A stretch of 64,000 nucleotides of DNA from Bifidobacterium platyrrhinorum (GTDB lineage Bacteria > Actinomycetota > Actinomycetes > Actinomycetales > Bifidobacteriaceae): the NCBI RefSeq assembly GCF_010667645.1, contig NZ_WHZV01000005.1, forward strand, positions 1 through 64,000, given 5' to 3'. The position numbers and the translations under genes were made by a program. How positions within the stretch are numbered: the first letter of the stretch is position 1; each line of letters starts with the position of its first letter. This document shows positions 45,086 to 52,425 of the stretch, piece after piece. Under the pieces are notes generated by a model, which worked only from the letters and a program-made list of their open reading frames with translations, searched no databases and was not told the DNA's origin.

Positions 45086-45582
45086 GCCTGTTCCACAAAC
45101 GCGATGATTGCTCATACATCGCGCAAGAGCCGTCGCCGTCCGACGTATATGTGCTCCCATGTCCCATTTGCAACACCAAGCCGACCGTTATTCGCCGTAA
45201 CCCATATCCTGGCACTCCCGGCCCCAGTCGCTTGATCTGCGTCGGTAAGTGCGAGCATTCTTGCAGTGTCGTCCAGTTCGACTGGGGCGACACCTCCCCG
45301 TCGAGATGGAACTCGGCATGCGAACGCCTACGGCACCTCATCGACGCCCCCACCCCCGCGTGCCCATTGTGCGGGGAACATCCTCACGTCGAAGCCCGTG
45401 GAGTCGCGTCAACGGTCCCGCAACTGTTGTGCGCGTGCAACGACCCGCTACCGGATTACCGGGAATATTTCGACATCTACATGCGCAAGCAACAGTGGCT
45501 GAACCGCTGTGGCACTATCCGCAAGCAGCAGAGTCAGGTGAAAACGCTCGAGGAAATCATCGCCAACAAGGAGGGAAAGTGA
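45082..45582 (+). CDS. Zinc-ribbon phage protein
   Basis: 166 residues from GTG 45082. Two cysteine pairs of restriction-alleviation (Lar) style: LPCPICNTKP ... CVGKCEHSC and ACPLCGEHPHVEAR ... LLCACND. Lar-like ribbons with CPxC and downstream W (FDWGDTSPSRWNSAC) are common in phages. A role against host restriction is possible but unproven. Confidence 0.68.
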   Translation: MSLFHKRDDCSYIAQEPSPSDVYVLPCPICNTKPTVIRRNPYPGTPGPSRLICVGKCEHSCSVVQFDWGDTSPSRWNSACERLRHLIDAPTPACPLCGEHPHVEARGVASTVPQLLCACNDPLPDYREYFDIYMRKQQWLNRCGTIRKQQSQVKTLEEIIANKEGK

Positions 45583-46082
45583 GCAGGAAGATTCGCGTCG
45601 CGTGGGAGGATTTGAAGCCCGGCGACCTGATTCATGTCAAGGGCGCCACGAACACATATGAGTTCCTTCGCCGCACGTCCACCGACGCACACGTGGAAGT
45701 GCGGACGCCGGGTTTGGGGTCGGGGTGGCGCGGCCTCTCCTATTCTGTGCCCGGCCAAGGCACGGTCTACGAGTTCAAGAGCGGGCCGACGGTTATGGCC
45801 GTGGTCGCATACGCGGATTTCGACTACGCGACCCGTCCGGCCCCGAAGCCCCCGCGGGTCAAGCCGCCGACCGGTTGGGGGGAATACTGGCTGCTGAACC
45901 ACTACGGCTGGCATCGGTTCGTCGTCACTCTCGCCAAACTCAGCAGCCTTGGCGGTGGGTGGTTGTACGTGTTTGACGATTGCGCGTTCAACGACTGGGA
46001 CACGCTCGTAGCGAACCTGTTCCCCGAGGAGGTTCTGTCGGCGGAGGAGTATTACTCGCGCAAATCCAAGGGGGCGTTATGA
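45579..46082 (+). CDS. Phage protein with PGD-type beta domain
   Basis: 167 residues from GTG 45579. VAWEDLKPGDLIHVKGATNT resembles the PGD-type segments of the proteins at 33392 and 35623. C-terminal half aromatic (GEYWLLNHYGWHRFVVTLAK). Unknown function. Confidence 0.65.
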   Translation: MSRKIRVAWEDLKPGDLIHVKGATNTYEFLRRTSTDAHVEVRTPGLGSGWRGLSYSVPGQGTVYEFKSGPTVMAVVAYADFDYATRPAPKPPRVKPPTGWGEYWLLNHYGWHRFVVTLAKLSSLGGGWLYVFDDCAFNDWDTLVANLFPEEVLSAEEYYSRKSKGAL

Positions 46083-46342
46083 CCGTTATCTCCCCCGACC
46101 TGCTCGCCATGAAGCATATCGGCAAACAGGTCCTCGTCAGCAAGACGGACGGGTCGAAAATCAGCGGCACGCTCAACGCGTTCACGCTACGCGTGCAGTG
46201 CGAAATCGACCGGCTCATCGCCGTCTCGGGGCAGACCGTCAGGAAATCCGACACTGTGAGGCTCGGCGACAGCGAATGCATCATCGGCAGCACGCGCGTC
46301 CGCTTGGACCCGGGTGACGAAATCATCGTGGAGGACCAGTGA
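46079..46342 (+). CDS. Small LSm/SH3-like phage protein
   Basis: 87 residues, ATGA overlap. HIGKQVLVSKTDGSKISGTL is the strand-turn-strand of a small barrel; the rest is beta-rich and acidic at the end. Unknown function. Confidence 0.6.
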   Translation: MTVISPDLLAMKHIGKQVLVSKTDGSKISGTLNAFTLRVQCEIDRLIAVSGQTVRKSDTVRLGDSECIIGSTRVRLDPGDEIIVEDQ

Positions 46343-46533
46343 CCGACCCCGGCGTGCGACTCGCATTGCTCGCCAGCGACCTGAGCATTGAACTCCGCCG
46401 AATGGACCTGAGCCTGCGCCGGGCCATACGCGTACTCAAGCGGATAGGCAAACAAGCGCGTGCCGCCCACTATCGCACGGCCGACATGGCGCGCAGGGCG
46501 GACACCCTCTACTGGGTGAGGAGGCTGCGCTAG
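46339..46533 (+). CDS. Small basic helical protein
   Basis: 64 residues from GTG 46339, Arg-rich, with an amphipathic helix (LASDLSIELRRMDLSLRRAI). Unknown function. Confidence 0.6.
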   Translation: MTDPGVRLALLASDLSIELRRMDLSLRRAIRVLKRIGKQARAAHYRTADMARRADTLYWVRRLR

Positions 46534-46610
46534 TGGAATCCCTGCCCGCCGCCGTGTTCTTCCTGCTGCTCGGCACGCTCGTCATCATCGAATCAACCCG
46601 AAGGAGGTGA
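46533..46610 (+). CDS. 25-residue membrane micropeptide
   Basis: Starts GTG 46533 overlapping the previous stop (TAGTG) and encodes one hydrophobic helix (LPAAVFFLLLGTLVIIESTR). Its last codons form the AAGGAGG Shine-Dalgarno of the next gene, so it may serve mainly for coupling. Confidence 0.45.
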   Translation: MESLPAAVFFLLLGTLVIIESTRRR

Positions 46611-46612
46611 CC

Positions 46613-46879
46613 ATGACACCACGCCAACGCGACTACCAATCCGCCAGCGTGATCCGCAATATCGTGAGCCAACTCGACGTGGCCTCGGCCCGCACCGGCC
46701 TACCCGTGCGCGAATTGGTCACACGCGCACGCAACGGACACGCGCACGTGACCACCGACATGCACGGCCACGACTACACACCGTTCGACCCGCACAGTCG
46801 CACCGTCGAACACACCGTGACAGTACCCCTCCCCGACATGCGGTTATGGGACAAAGCAAAGGAGAACCTGGGACTATGA
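46613..46879 (+). CDS. Small phage protein of unknown function
   Basis: 88 residues, ATG 46613 behind AAGGAGG. Helical start (SASVIRNIVSQLDVASARTG), His-rich middle (HAHVTTDMHGHDY). Unknown. Confidence 0.62.
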   Translation: MTPRQRDYQSASVIRNIVSQLDVASARTGLPVRELVTRARNGHAHVTTDMHGHDYTPFDPHSRTVEHTVTVPLPDMRLWDKAKENLGL

Positions 46880-47349
46880 GCAATACAGCCAAAGGCGCCA
46901 TCTATGTCGCCCCGCATGCGCAACTTCCCGATTGCGAGAACGCGTTCTTCGCGAACACGTTACCGATCGGGCACTTCATCGACACGGAAGAAATCGAACG
47001 CGAACTCCACGAATCCTATCCGTCACCGAGGCGGCTGTTCTCCACCATCGCGAACACGCAGTGCGCCCGGTTATCCCGTGGCCTGAACGCACCAAAGCGC
47101 GAGGAACCGTCCGCACATGAAACCATCACCGGAACATGTTCAGTGAAGGCCGACGCGGAAACGCTTAAACGACTGTTCCAACTCACAGCGGAACCACCCG
47201 TCTACGATGTGCAGTTCCGCCGTAACGGCATCCTCTACAAGCGTGTGAAATGCCATGTGGAATCGGCCGAAGACGGACTGTCATTCAAACCCACGACCGG
47301 GGATATCACCGGTGGGACGATAATCATCGAGGAGACCACTACAAAATGA
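46876..47349 (+). CDS. Phage protein of unknown function
   Basis: 157 residues, ATGA overlap. A putative PAPS-like loop is absent; the C-terminal part is beta-rich (VYDVQFRRNGILYKRVKCHV). Not recognised. Confidence 0.62.
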   Translation: MSNTAKGAIYVAPHAQLPDCENAFFANTLPIGHFIDTEEIERELHESYPSPRRLFSTIANTQCARLSRGLNAPKREEPSAHETITGTCSVKADAETLKRLFQLTAEPPVYDVQFRRNGILYKRVKCHVESAEDGLSFKPTTGDITGGTIIIEETTTK

Positions 47350-47735
47350 TGCGCGACATGGACTTGATACGTTCACTGCTTTTCGATGCGGAGAACGACG
47401 GCGGTTCCACGGCAAGGGATTTCACCGGCTACTCTCGCGGCCAAGTCGTAAGCCATCTGTTATGGCTGCAAGAAGCCGGCTTAATCGACGTGTCCGTGGG
47501 CATGAACACTTTCACGGCACCGTTGACCGACGGCAACGCGGTTGAGATCGAAGATGGCCGCAGCTTCTATTCCGCGCTGACTTGGGACGGGTGCGAGCTG
47601 CTGGACGCGATAAGATCGGACGCATTGTGGAGAGCATTGAAACGCCGTCTCGGTGAGAACGACATGCCTTCCGTATCGTTCAACCTGATTCGATTTCTCG
47701 CGGACAAGATGGCTCGCGACAAACTCGGTGTGTAA
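47346..47735 (+). CDS. DUF2513-family phage protein
   Basis: 129 residues. RDMDLIRSLLFDAEN, LLWLQEAGLIDVSVG and ALTWDGCELLDAIRSDALW are the DUF2513 signature: a winged-helix-like domain found in phages and near defence genes. Last gene of the rightward early block, followed by a strong hairpin. Confidence 0.85.
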   Translation: MMRDMDLIRSLLFDAENDGGSTARDFTGYSRGQVVSHLLWLQEAGLIDVSVGMNTFTAPLTDGNAVEIEDGRSFYSALTWDGCELLDAIRSDALWRALKRRLGENDMPSVSFNLIRFLADKMARDKLGV

Positions 47736-47769
47736 GCCACGCCCCGGCGAAACCGGCCACACCCCACCT

Positions 47770-47815
47770 CGAAACCGTGCGAAACACGCTAATCAACGCG
47801 TTCCGCACGGTTTCG
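47770..47815. terminator. Bidirectional terminator between rightward and leftward blocks
   Basis: CGAAACCGTGCG and CGCACGGTTTCG form a perfect 12-bp stem with a 22-nt loop. It lies between the convergent stops at 47735 and 47858, so it probably ends both transcripts. Confidence 0.75.
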
Positions 47816-47857
47816 TGCAACCTGCACACGATTGATAGAATCGACCCCACCTGAATC

Positions 47858-48211
47858 CTATTCCACGTTAGCCATCCGCCAGTGAACGGTCACGCCGTCG
47901 CCCTCGAGAACCCACGCCGCCAACGTGACGACACGATTCCTGAAGGATGTTTCCCATTTCCGGCCCGCGTAGATCGGCAACGTCACCTCGTCGCAACCCT
48001 TGAACTTGTCAAGAATCGCGTCCACCTGGTCGTCGCGTTTCCGCGCCAACGTGTCCAACGCCTTCCACGTGTTCGGGTGAATCGGGGATTTCCCCAAGCA
48101 TTGCCGGCGCAGCGATTCCGCGTTACGAATCCCCAACAGGTGGCACACGTCGGCTTGGGAGAACCCCAACGACTCGTACAGGCCTTTCAAATCCGCACCG
48201 GTCCTAGTCAC
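47858..48211 (-). CDS. Small HTH protein, Aca-like candidate
   Basis: 117 residues from GTG 48211 (GTGA overlap with the upstream gene). N-terminal HTH (GFSQADVCHLLGIRNAESLR, residues ~15-34), then NTWKALDTLARKRDDQVDAI and a C-terminal part ending VTVHW. The order HTH, helical middle, small C-terminal domain in ~120 residues resembles anti-CRISPR-associated regulators of the Aca2 kind, though identity is not established. It is the last gene of the operon that begins with CRISPR-repeat mimics, so autoregulation of that operon is the natural guess. Confidence 0.65.
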   Translation of the reverse strand: MTRTGADLKGLYESLGFSQADVCHLLGIRNAESLRRQCLGKSPIHPNTWKALDTLARKRDDQVDAILDKFKGCDEVTLPIYAGRKWETSFRNRVVTLAAWVLEGDGVTVHWRMANVE

Positions 48212-48651
48212 CAATACCACTCCCCCACCTCGCCACGGGTCACACCGGACATGTGCAACAGGATGCACGCGCGAACCATCTCGTCCGAGAACGCCCCGTT
48301 GCGACGGTAGAGGGTACGAGTCCGCATGGCCCCGTCCCCCCAGCTCGCCTTCTCGTCAACCAGCAGCACACTACAACGATGATGGTGCCCGAATCCGCTC
48401 GTCCACTCCCATTCGAGCAGCCACGCGCTCGTGTACGGCGCCGTGTCGAGCACCAATGACTCGGCGCTGGGCGACACGGTGTCGTAAAACACCTCGTCAA
48501 CCATCTTGTCATCCACGCGCCGCATCGACCAGGTCGGGCCGATGGCGTTGGGAAGCGGCTCGTACAGCGGCTTCCCGGTAATCGCTTCGATGACGGCACG
48601 CAACGACTCCACGTCATCAATGTCCACGAGCTTGTCGTCGGTCAGTTTCAT
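48208..48651 (-). CDS. Unknown protein directly behind the CRISPR-repeat mimic (anti-CRISPR candidate by position)
   Basis: 147 residues, ATG 48651 behind AAAGGAGG. Acidic N-terminus (MKLTDDKLVDIDDVESLRAV), a beta-rich middle (SWLLEWEW-type strands, GFGHHHRCSVLLVDEKASWG) and a short C-terminal helix (DEMVRACILLHMSGV). No family recognised. Its 5' leader contains three CRISPR-repeat-like hairpins and its stop overlaps a small HTH gene, the usual layout of acr-aca operons. Anti-CRISPR function is inferred from context only. Confidence 0.6.
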   Translation of the reverse strand: MKLTDDKLVDIDDVESLRAVIEAITGKPLYEPLPNAIGPTWSMRRVDDKMVDEVFYDTVSPSAESLVLDTAPYTSAWLLEWEWTSGFGHHHRCSVLLVDEKASWGDGAMRTRTLYRRNGAFSDEMVRACILLHMSGVTRGEVGEWYW

Positions 48652-48675
48652 TGTTTCCTCCTTTGGAACGCACAG

Positions 48676-48815
48676 TAGATACACCCCGCCTAAGCGGGGA
48701 GCACTATCGATTGTCGACAGTGGAAAACACTGTCTCCGAATCATCCCTGCCAGAGCAGGGAACAGTACATAATCGCACCCCTTCACGGGGTCACCCCCGC
48801 AAACGCGGGGAACAT
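48676..48815 (-). CRISPR. Phage-borne degenerate mini-array / CRISPR-repeat mimic
   Basis: Three 29-nt units on the minus strand, in transcription order: 48815-48787, 48765-48737 and 48704-48676. Against the chromosomal repeat they match at 21, 20 and 21 of 29 positions. All keep the stem: CCCCGC/GCGGGG, TCCCTGC/GCAGGGA and CCCCGC/GCGGGG. The middle one has a compensated C-G to T-A change and retains GATGATTC. The last two units are exactly 61 nt apart (29 + 32), as in the host array; the first pair is 50 nt apart. The 32-nt 'spacer' holds its own palindrome, GACAGTG/CACTGTC (48716-48734). No cas gene is present in the prophage part seen. Confidence 0.8.
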
Positions 48816-48823
48816 TGCCTTCT

Positions 48824-48829
48824 AGTATA
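48824..48829 (-). promoter_or_regulatory. -10-like TATACT directly before the repeat mimics
   Basis: On the minus strand TATACT lies 8 nt before the first repeat-like unit, so transcription would start at about its first base. A weak -35 (AGGACA) lies 15 nt upstream inside an 8-bp hairpin, CACGCCGG/CCGGCGTG (48830-48859), which may instead end the upstream leftward transcript. Confidence 0.45.
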
Positions 48830-48892
48830 CACGCCGGCAGTTCATGTCCTACCGGCGTGCCGGGCGGCAAACGCGAGCCAACATTGGCCGCG

Positions 48893-49231
48893 TCACGATT
48901 CAGGCACGGGAACGGGGTCTCCGTTATCATCCACCCCGTCTTCGCAACACTCCCAAACGAGCGTTTTATCCAGCCTGCCGCCGGGGAACAACACGGTTTT
49001 CACCCAATCCCGGAACGTCCCAAGCTCATCGTCAGCGATGTCGGGACATGACGGCGCGTGCGCGCAGATCGCCGCCACGGGATCATCCTGTTTCGCCACC
49101 CAATCGGTGAATGAATCATATTCGTCGCGGGCAATCGCACTACGCGAATAATCAATGCGCGGCGGGGTCAAGCGCCACACCTTCCAAGCGACGTACGTCA
49201 TTCCGCCCAGTTCACGGTTCTTCCGGCTCAA
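48893..49231 (-). CDS. Leftward accessory phage protein, unknown function
   Basis: 112 residues from TTG 49231 (AAAGGA upstream) or 102 from ATG 49201. MTYVAWKVWRLTPPRIDYSR then DEYDSFTDWVAKQDDPVAAI and VWECCEDGVDDNGDP. Acidic, small and soluble; anti-CRISPR- or Ocr-like mimicry cannot be excluded, but nothing specific is seen. Confidence 0.6.
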   Translation of the reverse strand: MSRKNRELGGMTYVAWKVWRLTPPRIDYSRSAIARDEYDSFTDWVAKQDDPVAAICAHAPSCPDIADDELGTFRDWVKTVLFPGGRLDKTLVWECCEDGVDDNGDPVPVPES

Positions 49232-49328
49232 TTCAATGTCCTTTCGATGCTGGGGCACGGCACGACGCCGCGCCCCGTATGGTTTGCTAATTCTCAAAAG
49301 GGCATGCACTCGGTATGCCCTCACATTA

Positions 49329-49508
49329 TCACTCTTCGCAGAGCGCGTCGTATTGCCTGCACACGTCGGCGGCGAACTTGGCGAGATCGCCGGGCGAAAG
49401 CACGTAATCCTCGCCCGGCATGTCTGCCTTGTCATAGAACGGCAGTGTCTCATACAAGGCGGCGCGCATACGCGCAATATTCGTCTTCCGGCTACCCCTC
49501 GCCATCAT
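49329..49508 (-). CDS. Small helical phage protein
   Basis: 59 residues, ATG 49508 behind GGAGGAGG and overlapping the upstream stop (ATGA). Basic start (MMARGSRKTNIARMRAALYE), then a helix near FAADVCRQYDALCEE. Unknown. Confidence 0.6.
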   Translation of the reverse strand: MMARGSRKTNIARMRAALYETLPFYDKADMPGEDYVLSPGDLAKFAADVCRQYDALCEE

Positions 49509-50041
49509 TCCTCCTCCGAAACATACATGTTCGAGTAATCAGGCTCCCCGGCGACAGGCTCCCAGTTCATGTCTAAGTCGTCGCAGTGCCGATTGAACCA
49601 GTCCTCGGCTTCTTCACAATCCATGCCGGCCGGCGCCTCGAATGTAGCCTGCTCGGTGACGATGCAATCCCTCGTGGCGACATACGTGGTCATGGGCGGT
49701 TCGATAATCTCGGCGGCCAACATGTAGGCACGGCTCAGCCCCATGCGTACACTGACCATACGCAGGTACGCAGAGTCAATAGATTCGCCGTCCGCCAACA
49801 TGGCCTTCACATCATCTTCGGCATTGAAACCATACTCATGCAGGCGATTGCACTCGTCACGCACCTGCTCCAGCGAATCCACCTGGAAAGAGAACTCGCG
49901 GCCGGTCGGTTCGCCGTCCACGATCCAGTCGTCCAGTATCCACAGAACACACCCGTCGCCTGTCTTTTCGATGGTTCCGATGCGGCGTTCGCGAAGCATT
50001 CCGTCAAGCATTGCGAGCTGTTCGTCAAACGATTTTTCCAT
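49505..50041 (-). CDS. Acidic accessory phage protein, unknown function
   Basis: 178 residues, strongly acidic (CEEAEDWFNRHCDDLDMNWE), with WILDDWIVDGEPTGREFSFQ near the N-terminus. No family recognised. Head of a short leftward operon with the 59-residue protein. Confidence 0.65.
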   Translation of the reverse strand: MEKSFDEQLAMLDGMLRERRIGTIEKTGDGCVLWILDDWIVDGEPTGREFSFQVDSLEQVRDECNRLHEYGFNAEDDVKAMLADGESIDSAYLRMVSVRMGLSRAYMLAAEIIEPPMTTYVATRDCIVTEQATFEAPAGMDCEEAEDWFNRHCDDLDMNWEPVAGEPDYSNMYVSEEE

Positions 50042-50139
50042 TGCTATTGTTCCTTTTCCGTGTTTTGGGACAATAGAACGCCCCTAACGGCTGTCCTATT
50101 GTCCGGTTTATCGTTGTATCGCCCTACAGGGCATAAGAA

Positions 50140-50171
50140 AACCGCATCACAGGCACGTCCATGATGCGGTT
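50140..50171 (-). terminator. Terminator of the RelE/RelB-type operon
   Basis: AACCGCATCA and TGATGCGGTT pair perfectly around a 12-nt loop. On the minus strand the stem is followed by TTTCT. It lies 18 bp beyond the toxin stop. Confidence 0.8.
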
Positions 50172-50188
50172 CGATGTATTCCCGACGG

Positions 50189-50497
50189 CTAAAGAACCTC
50201 TCCTTGGAACAGGTCGGAGTGCGAGCCGATGCGCACCATGCGAATCACGGTGCGGTCGGCACGCTTCCAATACAGCACCAGCACGTCGATGTCGCCGGCC
50301 AGATGAAACTCCCAATGCCCGTTGTAATTGCCGCCGGCATTGTCCAGAACATGGGGACGATACCCCTCCGGCAGGGTACCGTATTCCTGAAGATGATCTA
50401 TCGCATCGTCCAAATCATCCATCAGCTCAGGATGGATGCGGCTCAGGGTGGTGTAGTCCGCGTCGAACTGCGGCTCGAAAACGATGCGATAGGTCAC
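50189..50497 (-). CDS. RelE/YafQ-family toxin
   Basis: 102 residues from GTG 50497. YRIVFEPQFDADYTTLSRIH, LPEGYRPHVLDNAG, WEFHLAGDIDVLVLYWKRAD and IRMVRIGSHSDLF follow the RelE/YafQ fold, ending in the HSDLF segment with the catalytic-type His. It cleaves mRNA on the ribosome in characterised members. It is coupled (GTGA) behind its antitoxin. Confidence 0.9.
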   Translation of the reverse strand: MTYRIVFEPQFDADYTTLSRIHPELMDDLDDAIDHLQEYGTLPEGYRPHVLDNAGGNYNGHWEFHLAGDIDVLVLYWKRADRTVIRMVRIGSHSDLFQGEVL

Positions 50498-50802
50498 TTG
50501 CCCCCTCTCCTCAGCCGACGCAGGTGGGCTCGGGCCGACCCCTCGGTGTCGCATACGGTGGAATCGTCCGGGATGACGCCCAATTCCTTGGCTTCAGCCT
50601 CCACCATCGCGCGTCGCGTCTCTTCAGTCGGCGTCAACCGCACGCCCGTGTAACGGCGCGGTTTGAACGGCACGCCATCCTCTTCAAGCGACTGACGTAG
50701 AAACATGTTCACTGCAGTGCTCAGACTCATGCCCATGGACTCATACAGGGCGGCGGCACGCGTTTTCACGTCGTCATCGACATTGGCAATCACTTTAGCC
50801 AT
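50494..50802 (-). CDS. RelB/DinJ-family antitoxin
   Basis: 102 residues. The N-terminal ribbon-helix-helix is typical (VIANVDDDVKTRAAALYESM then GMSLSTAVNMFLRQSLEEDG), followed by a toxin-binding C-terminal tail. It represses its own promoter in characterised systems; the perfect palindrome at 50827-50845 is the likely operator. Confidence 0.92.
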   Translation of the reverse strand: MAKVIANVDDDVKTRAAALYESMGMSLSTAVNMFLRQSLEEDGVPFKPRRYTGVRLTPTEETRRAMVEAEAKELGVIPDDSTVCDTEGSARAHLRRLRRGGK

Positions 50803-50826
50803 AACAACCTCCTAACGGTAATCAGA

Positions 50827-50845
50827 TGGTATAAATCATATACCA
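50827..50845. promoter_or_regulatory. Operator of the toxin-antitoxin operon
   Basis: TGGTATA-AATCA-TATACCA, a perfect 7-bp inverted repeat 25 bp upstream of the antitoxin start. Confidence 0.65.
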
Positions 50846-50871
50846 AAAAGGTAAACAAAAGGGCAATGTTG

Positions 50872-50903
50872 CCGCCCGGCGAAAGCGAGGAAAAACCGGG
50901 CGG
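50872..50903 (-). terminator. Hairpin after the 50910 gene
   Basis: CCGCCCGG and CCGGGCGG (8 bp) with an A-rich loop on the + strand; on the minus strand it is followed by CAACATTGCCCTTTTG. Likely terminator of the leftward operon that ends at 50910. Confidence 0.5.
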
Positions 50904-50909
50904 CAAGAC

Positions 50910-51092
50910 TTAGAACAGGGACGGCGTATACTCGTCATCCGGCAAGGACGTGTACGCAAGCACGGTAAGCACCATGTCCATGGTGTGCTCGCGCATCGCC
51001 AAGGAAACGGCCGCAACGTTGCGTTGCGTCGGCAGGTATCCTCGCGCCTGTAGGACACGGCTTATCGTATCGGTCGAGACTTCCACTCGCAT
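50910..51092 (-). CDS. Small phage protein of unknown function
   Basis: 60 residues, ATG 51092 behind GGGAGG. TDTISRVLQARGYLPTQRNV looks like an HTH-type helix pair, similar to the start of the protein at 56106. Coupled closely to the upstream gene. Confidence 0.6.
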   Translation of the reverse strand: MRVEVSTDTISRVLQARGYLPTQRNVAAVSLAMREHTMDMVLTVLAYTSLPDDEYTPSLF

Positions 51093-51093
51093 G

Positions 51094-51420
51094 TCACGCC
51101 TCCCAGCCAAGAATATCGTCAATCTCGTGCCCGATAGCGCAGATATACCGGTCGTACACGGTGGAATACTTCTGCGAGTACGCTTCGCACGCGCGCTCGT
51201 CCAGCATGTCCAGACTCAACCCGGACTCTTTAATCAGCAGTTCCATGGTGTCGGGGCTCGGCGGCGCCATGGGCTGACCGTCCGCACCTTCCAAGGCGCG
51301 CATGGCCGCATCCCGCACCATGTCCACGTACTCACCATGCCCGGAAAAACGCATGTCGCCCGGCAATCCTTGGGCCGCCTGAATAATGTACCGGCCGGCC
51401 ATTTCACGGATCTCGCTCAT
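51094..51420 (-). CDS. Accessory phage protein, unknown function
   Basis: 108 residues from ATG 51420. All-helical, acidic (YVDMVRDAAMRALEGADGQP; IKESGLSLDMLDERACEAYS). Unknown. Confidence 0.6.
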   Translation of the reverse strand: MSEIREMAGRYIIQAAQGLPGDMRFSGHGEYVDMVRDAAMRALEGADGQPMAPPSPDTMELLIKESGLSLDMLDERACEAYSQKYSTVYDRYICAIGHEIDDILGWEA

Positions 51421-51436
51421 AATCCACTCTCCCCTG

Positions 51437-52255
51437 TCAGGCTGCGAAGCCGAGTTTTGCGACATGCGTGGCAATCTCGGCCTCAAGACTCTTATCGGTG
51501 CCGGGCGTATACCGGTCACGGTAGGCGATGACACACACGCCCTTGGATGCGGCCACGTACGCGACCTTGCGCCCCTGACTGCGGAACGCTCGGATAGAAC
51601 CCAATCCGGCGAATTGGGGTAAATCCTTGGCGCGCATCATGGTCGGCAGGGTCGCGTACGACACGGCCGTACCGGTAGGGGTCGGCGGCACTTCGGGAAT
51701 CTCCATCGTGTCCGCCTCAGGCTCCGCAAAATCATCCGCCAACGAGTTGTAATACTCGTCCAGCTCTTCGGCACTCGGCTCGTAATCGGCCCACGTGGCC
51801 TCATACGCGGCCTCAATCGTCGCGTCCGCCTGGACTTCAGACGTCGCATAGGGTTTCGGATACTGCTTCGCACTGTAATATTCGTCGGCGCCCTGCAATC
51901 TCCACCCCTCGTCCATGCTGGTGAGACCATCCAAATCGCCTACCCTTTTCGCGTCCATCGCCTCGGGGATATGCACCATGAAATGCATGTCGGCGTACGC
52001 GTACTCGGGTATGAGAATCCACGCGTGATCAATGTCCTTACCGTCCAACGTGGCGCGCATGGACCGCAGCAAATCCTCATACTCATTGCCGCGCGCGGCT
52101 ATCGACCATGCGGTGCCCGCGCTCGTCTGCCGCAAAGCCCACGCGCGACGCACATTATGATTCAAATACCGCACGTCGTAGGTTTTATTGTCCTTACGCA
52201 AGCGCATCCAAAGTCCGCTAATATCCTTGGGTGAATGGCCCTGCGTCCTAGTCAT
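51437..52255 (-). CDS. Accessory phage protein, unknown function
   Basis: 272 residues from ATG 52255 (GAGGA upstream). An N-terminal strand-rich domain (LWMRLRKDNKTYDVRYLNHN), an acidic middle (SAEELDEYYNSLADDFAEPE) and a C-terminal basic strand domain (FRSQGRKVAYVAASKGVCVI). No family recognised. Confidence 0.65.
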   Translation of the reverse strand: MTRTQGHSPKDISGLWMRLRKDNKTYDVRYLNHNVRRAWALRQTSAGTAWSIAARGNEYEDLLRSMRATLDGKDIDHAWILIPEYAYADMHFMVHIPEAMDAKRVGDLDGLTSMDEGWRLQGADEYYSAKQYPKPYATSEVQADATIEAAYEATWADYEPSAEELDEYYNSLADDFAEPEADTMEIPEVPPTPTGTAVSYATLPTMMRAKDLPQFAGLGSIRAFRSQGRKVAYVAASKGVCVIAYRDRYTPGTDKSLEAEIATHVAKLGFAA

Positions 52256-52322
52256 GATTTTCCTCGCTTTATCCAAGGGTGCGGCGTCTTCACCGCACCC
52301 GTATGAAACAAATTTTCAAAAG

Positions 52323-52424
52323 TCAGCCCATGCAATACACGAGCCCGAACGGTATTTCCAAGACGACGGCCGCGTAAACGGCCACCGTCAACATGTCCGA
52401 CACCACATCCCACAGGCGACGCAT
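52323..52424 (-). CDS. 33-residue membrane micropeptide
   Basis: One hydrophobic helix (MLTVAVYAAVVLEIPFGLVY) behind a basic start (MRRLWD). Its ATG lies 1 nt after the preceding gene's stop (TGATATG), suggesting coupling. Confidence 0.5.
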   Translation of the reverse strand: MRRLWDVVSDMLTVAVYAAVVLEIPFGLVYCMG

Positions 52425-52425
52425 A

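Noticed and set aside
48653-48930. Extension of the 48208 protein to an upstream ATG at 48930
   Set aside because: The extra 93 residues are translations of the repeat-like hairpins; ATG 48651 has an excellent Shine-Dalgarno.
52318-52340. Match of a CRISPR spacer (2032-2063) to prophage sequence
   Set aside because: Only about 14 identical bases (AAGTCAGCCCATGC), then no similarity; expected by chance at this length and composition.
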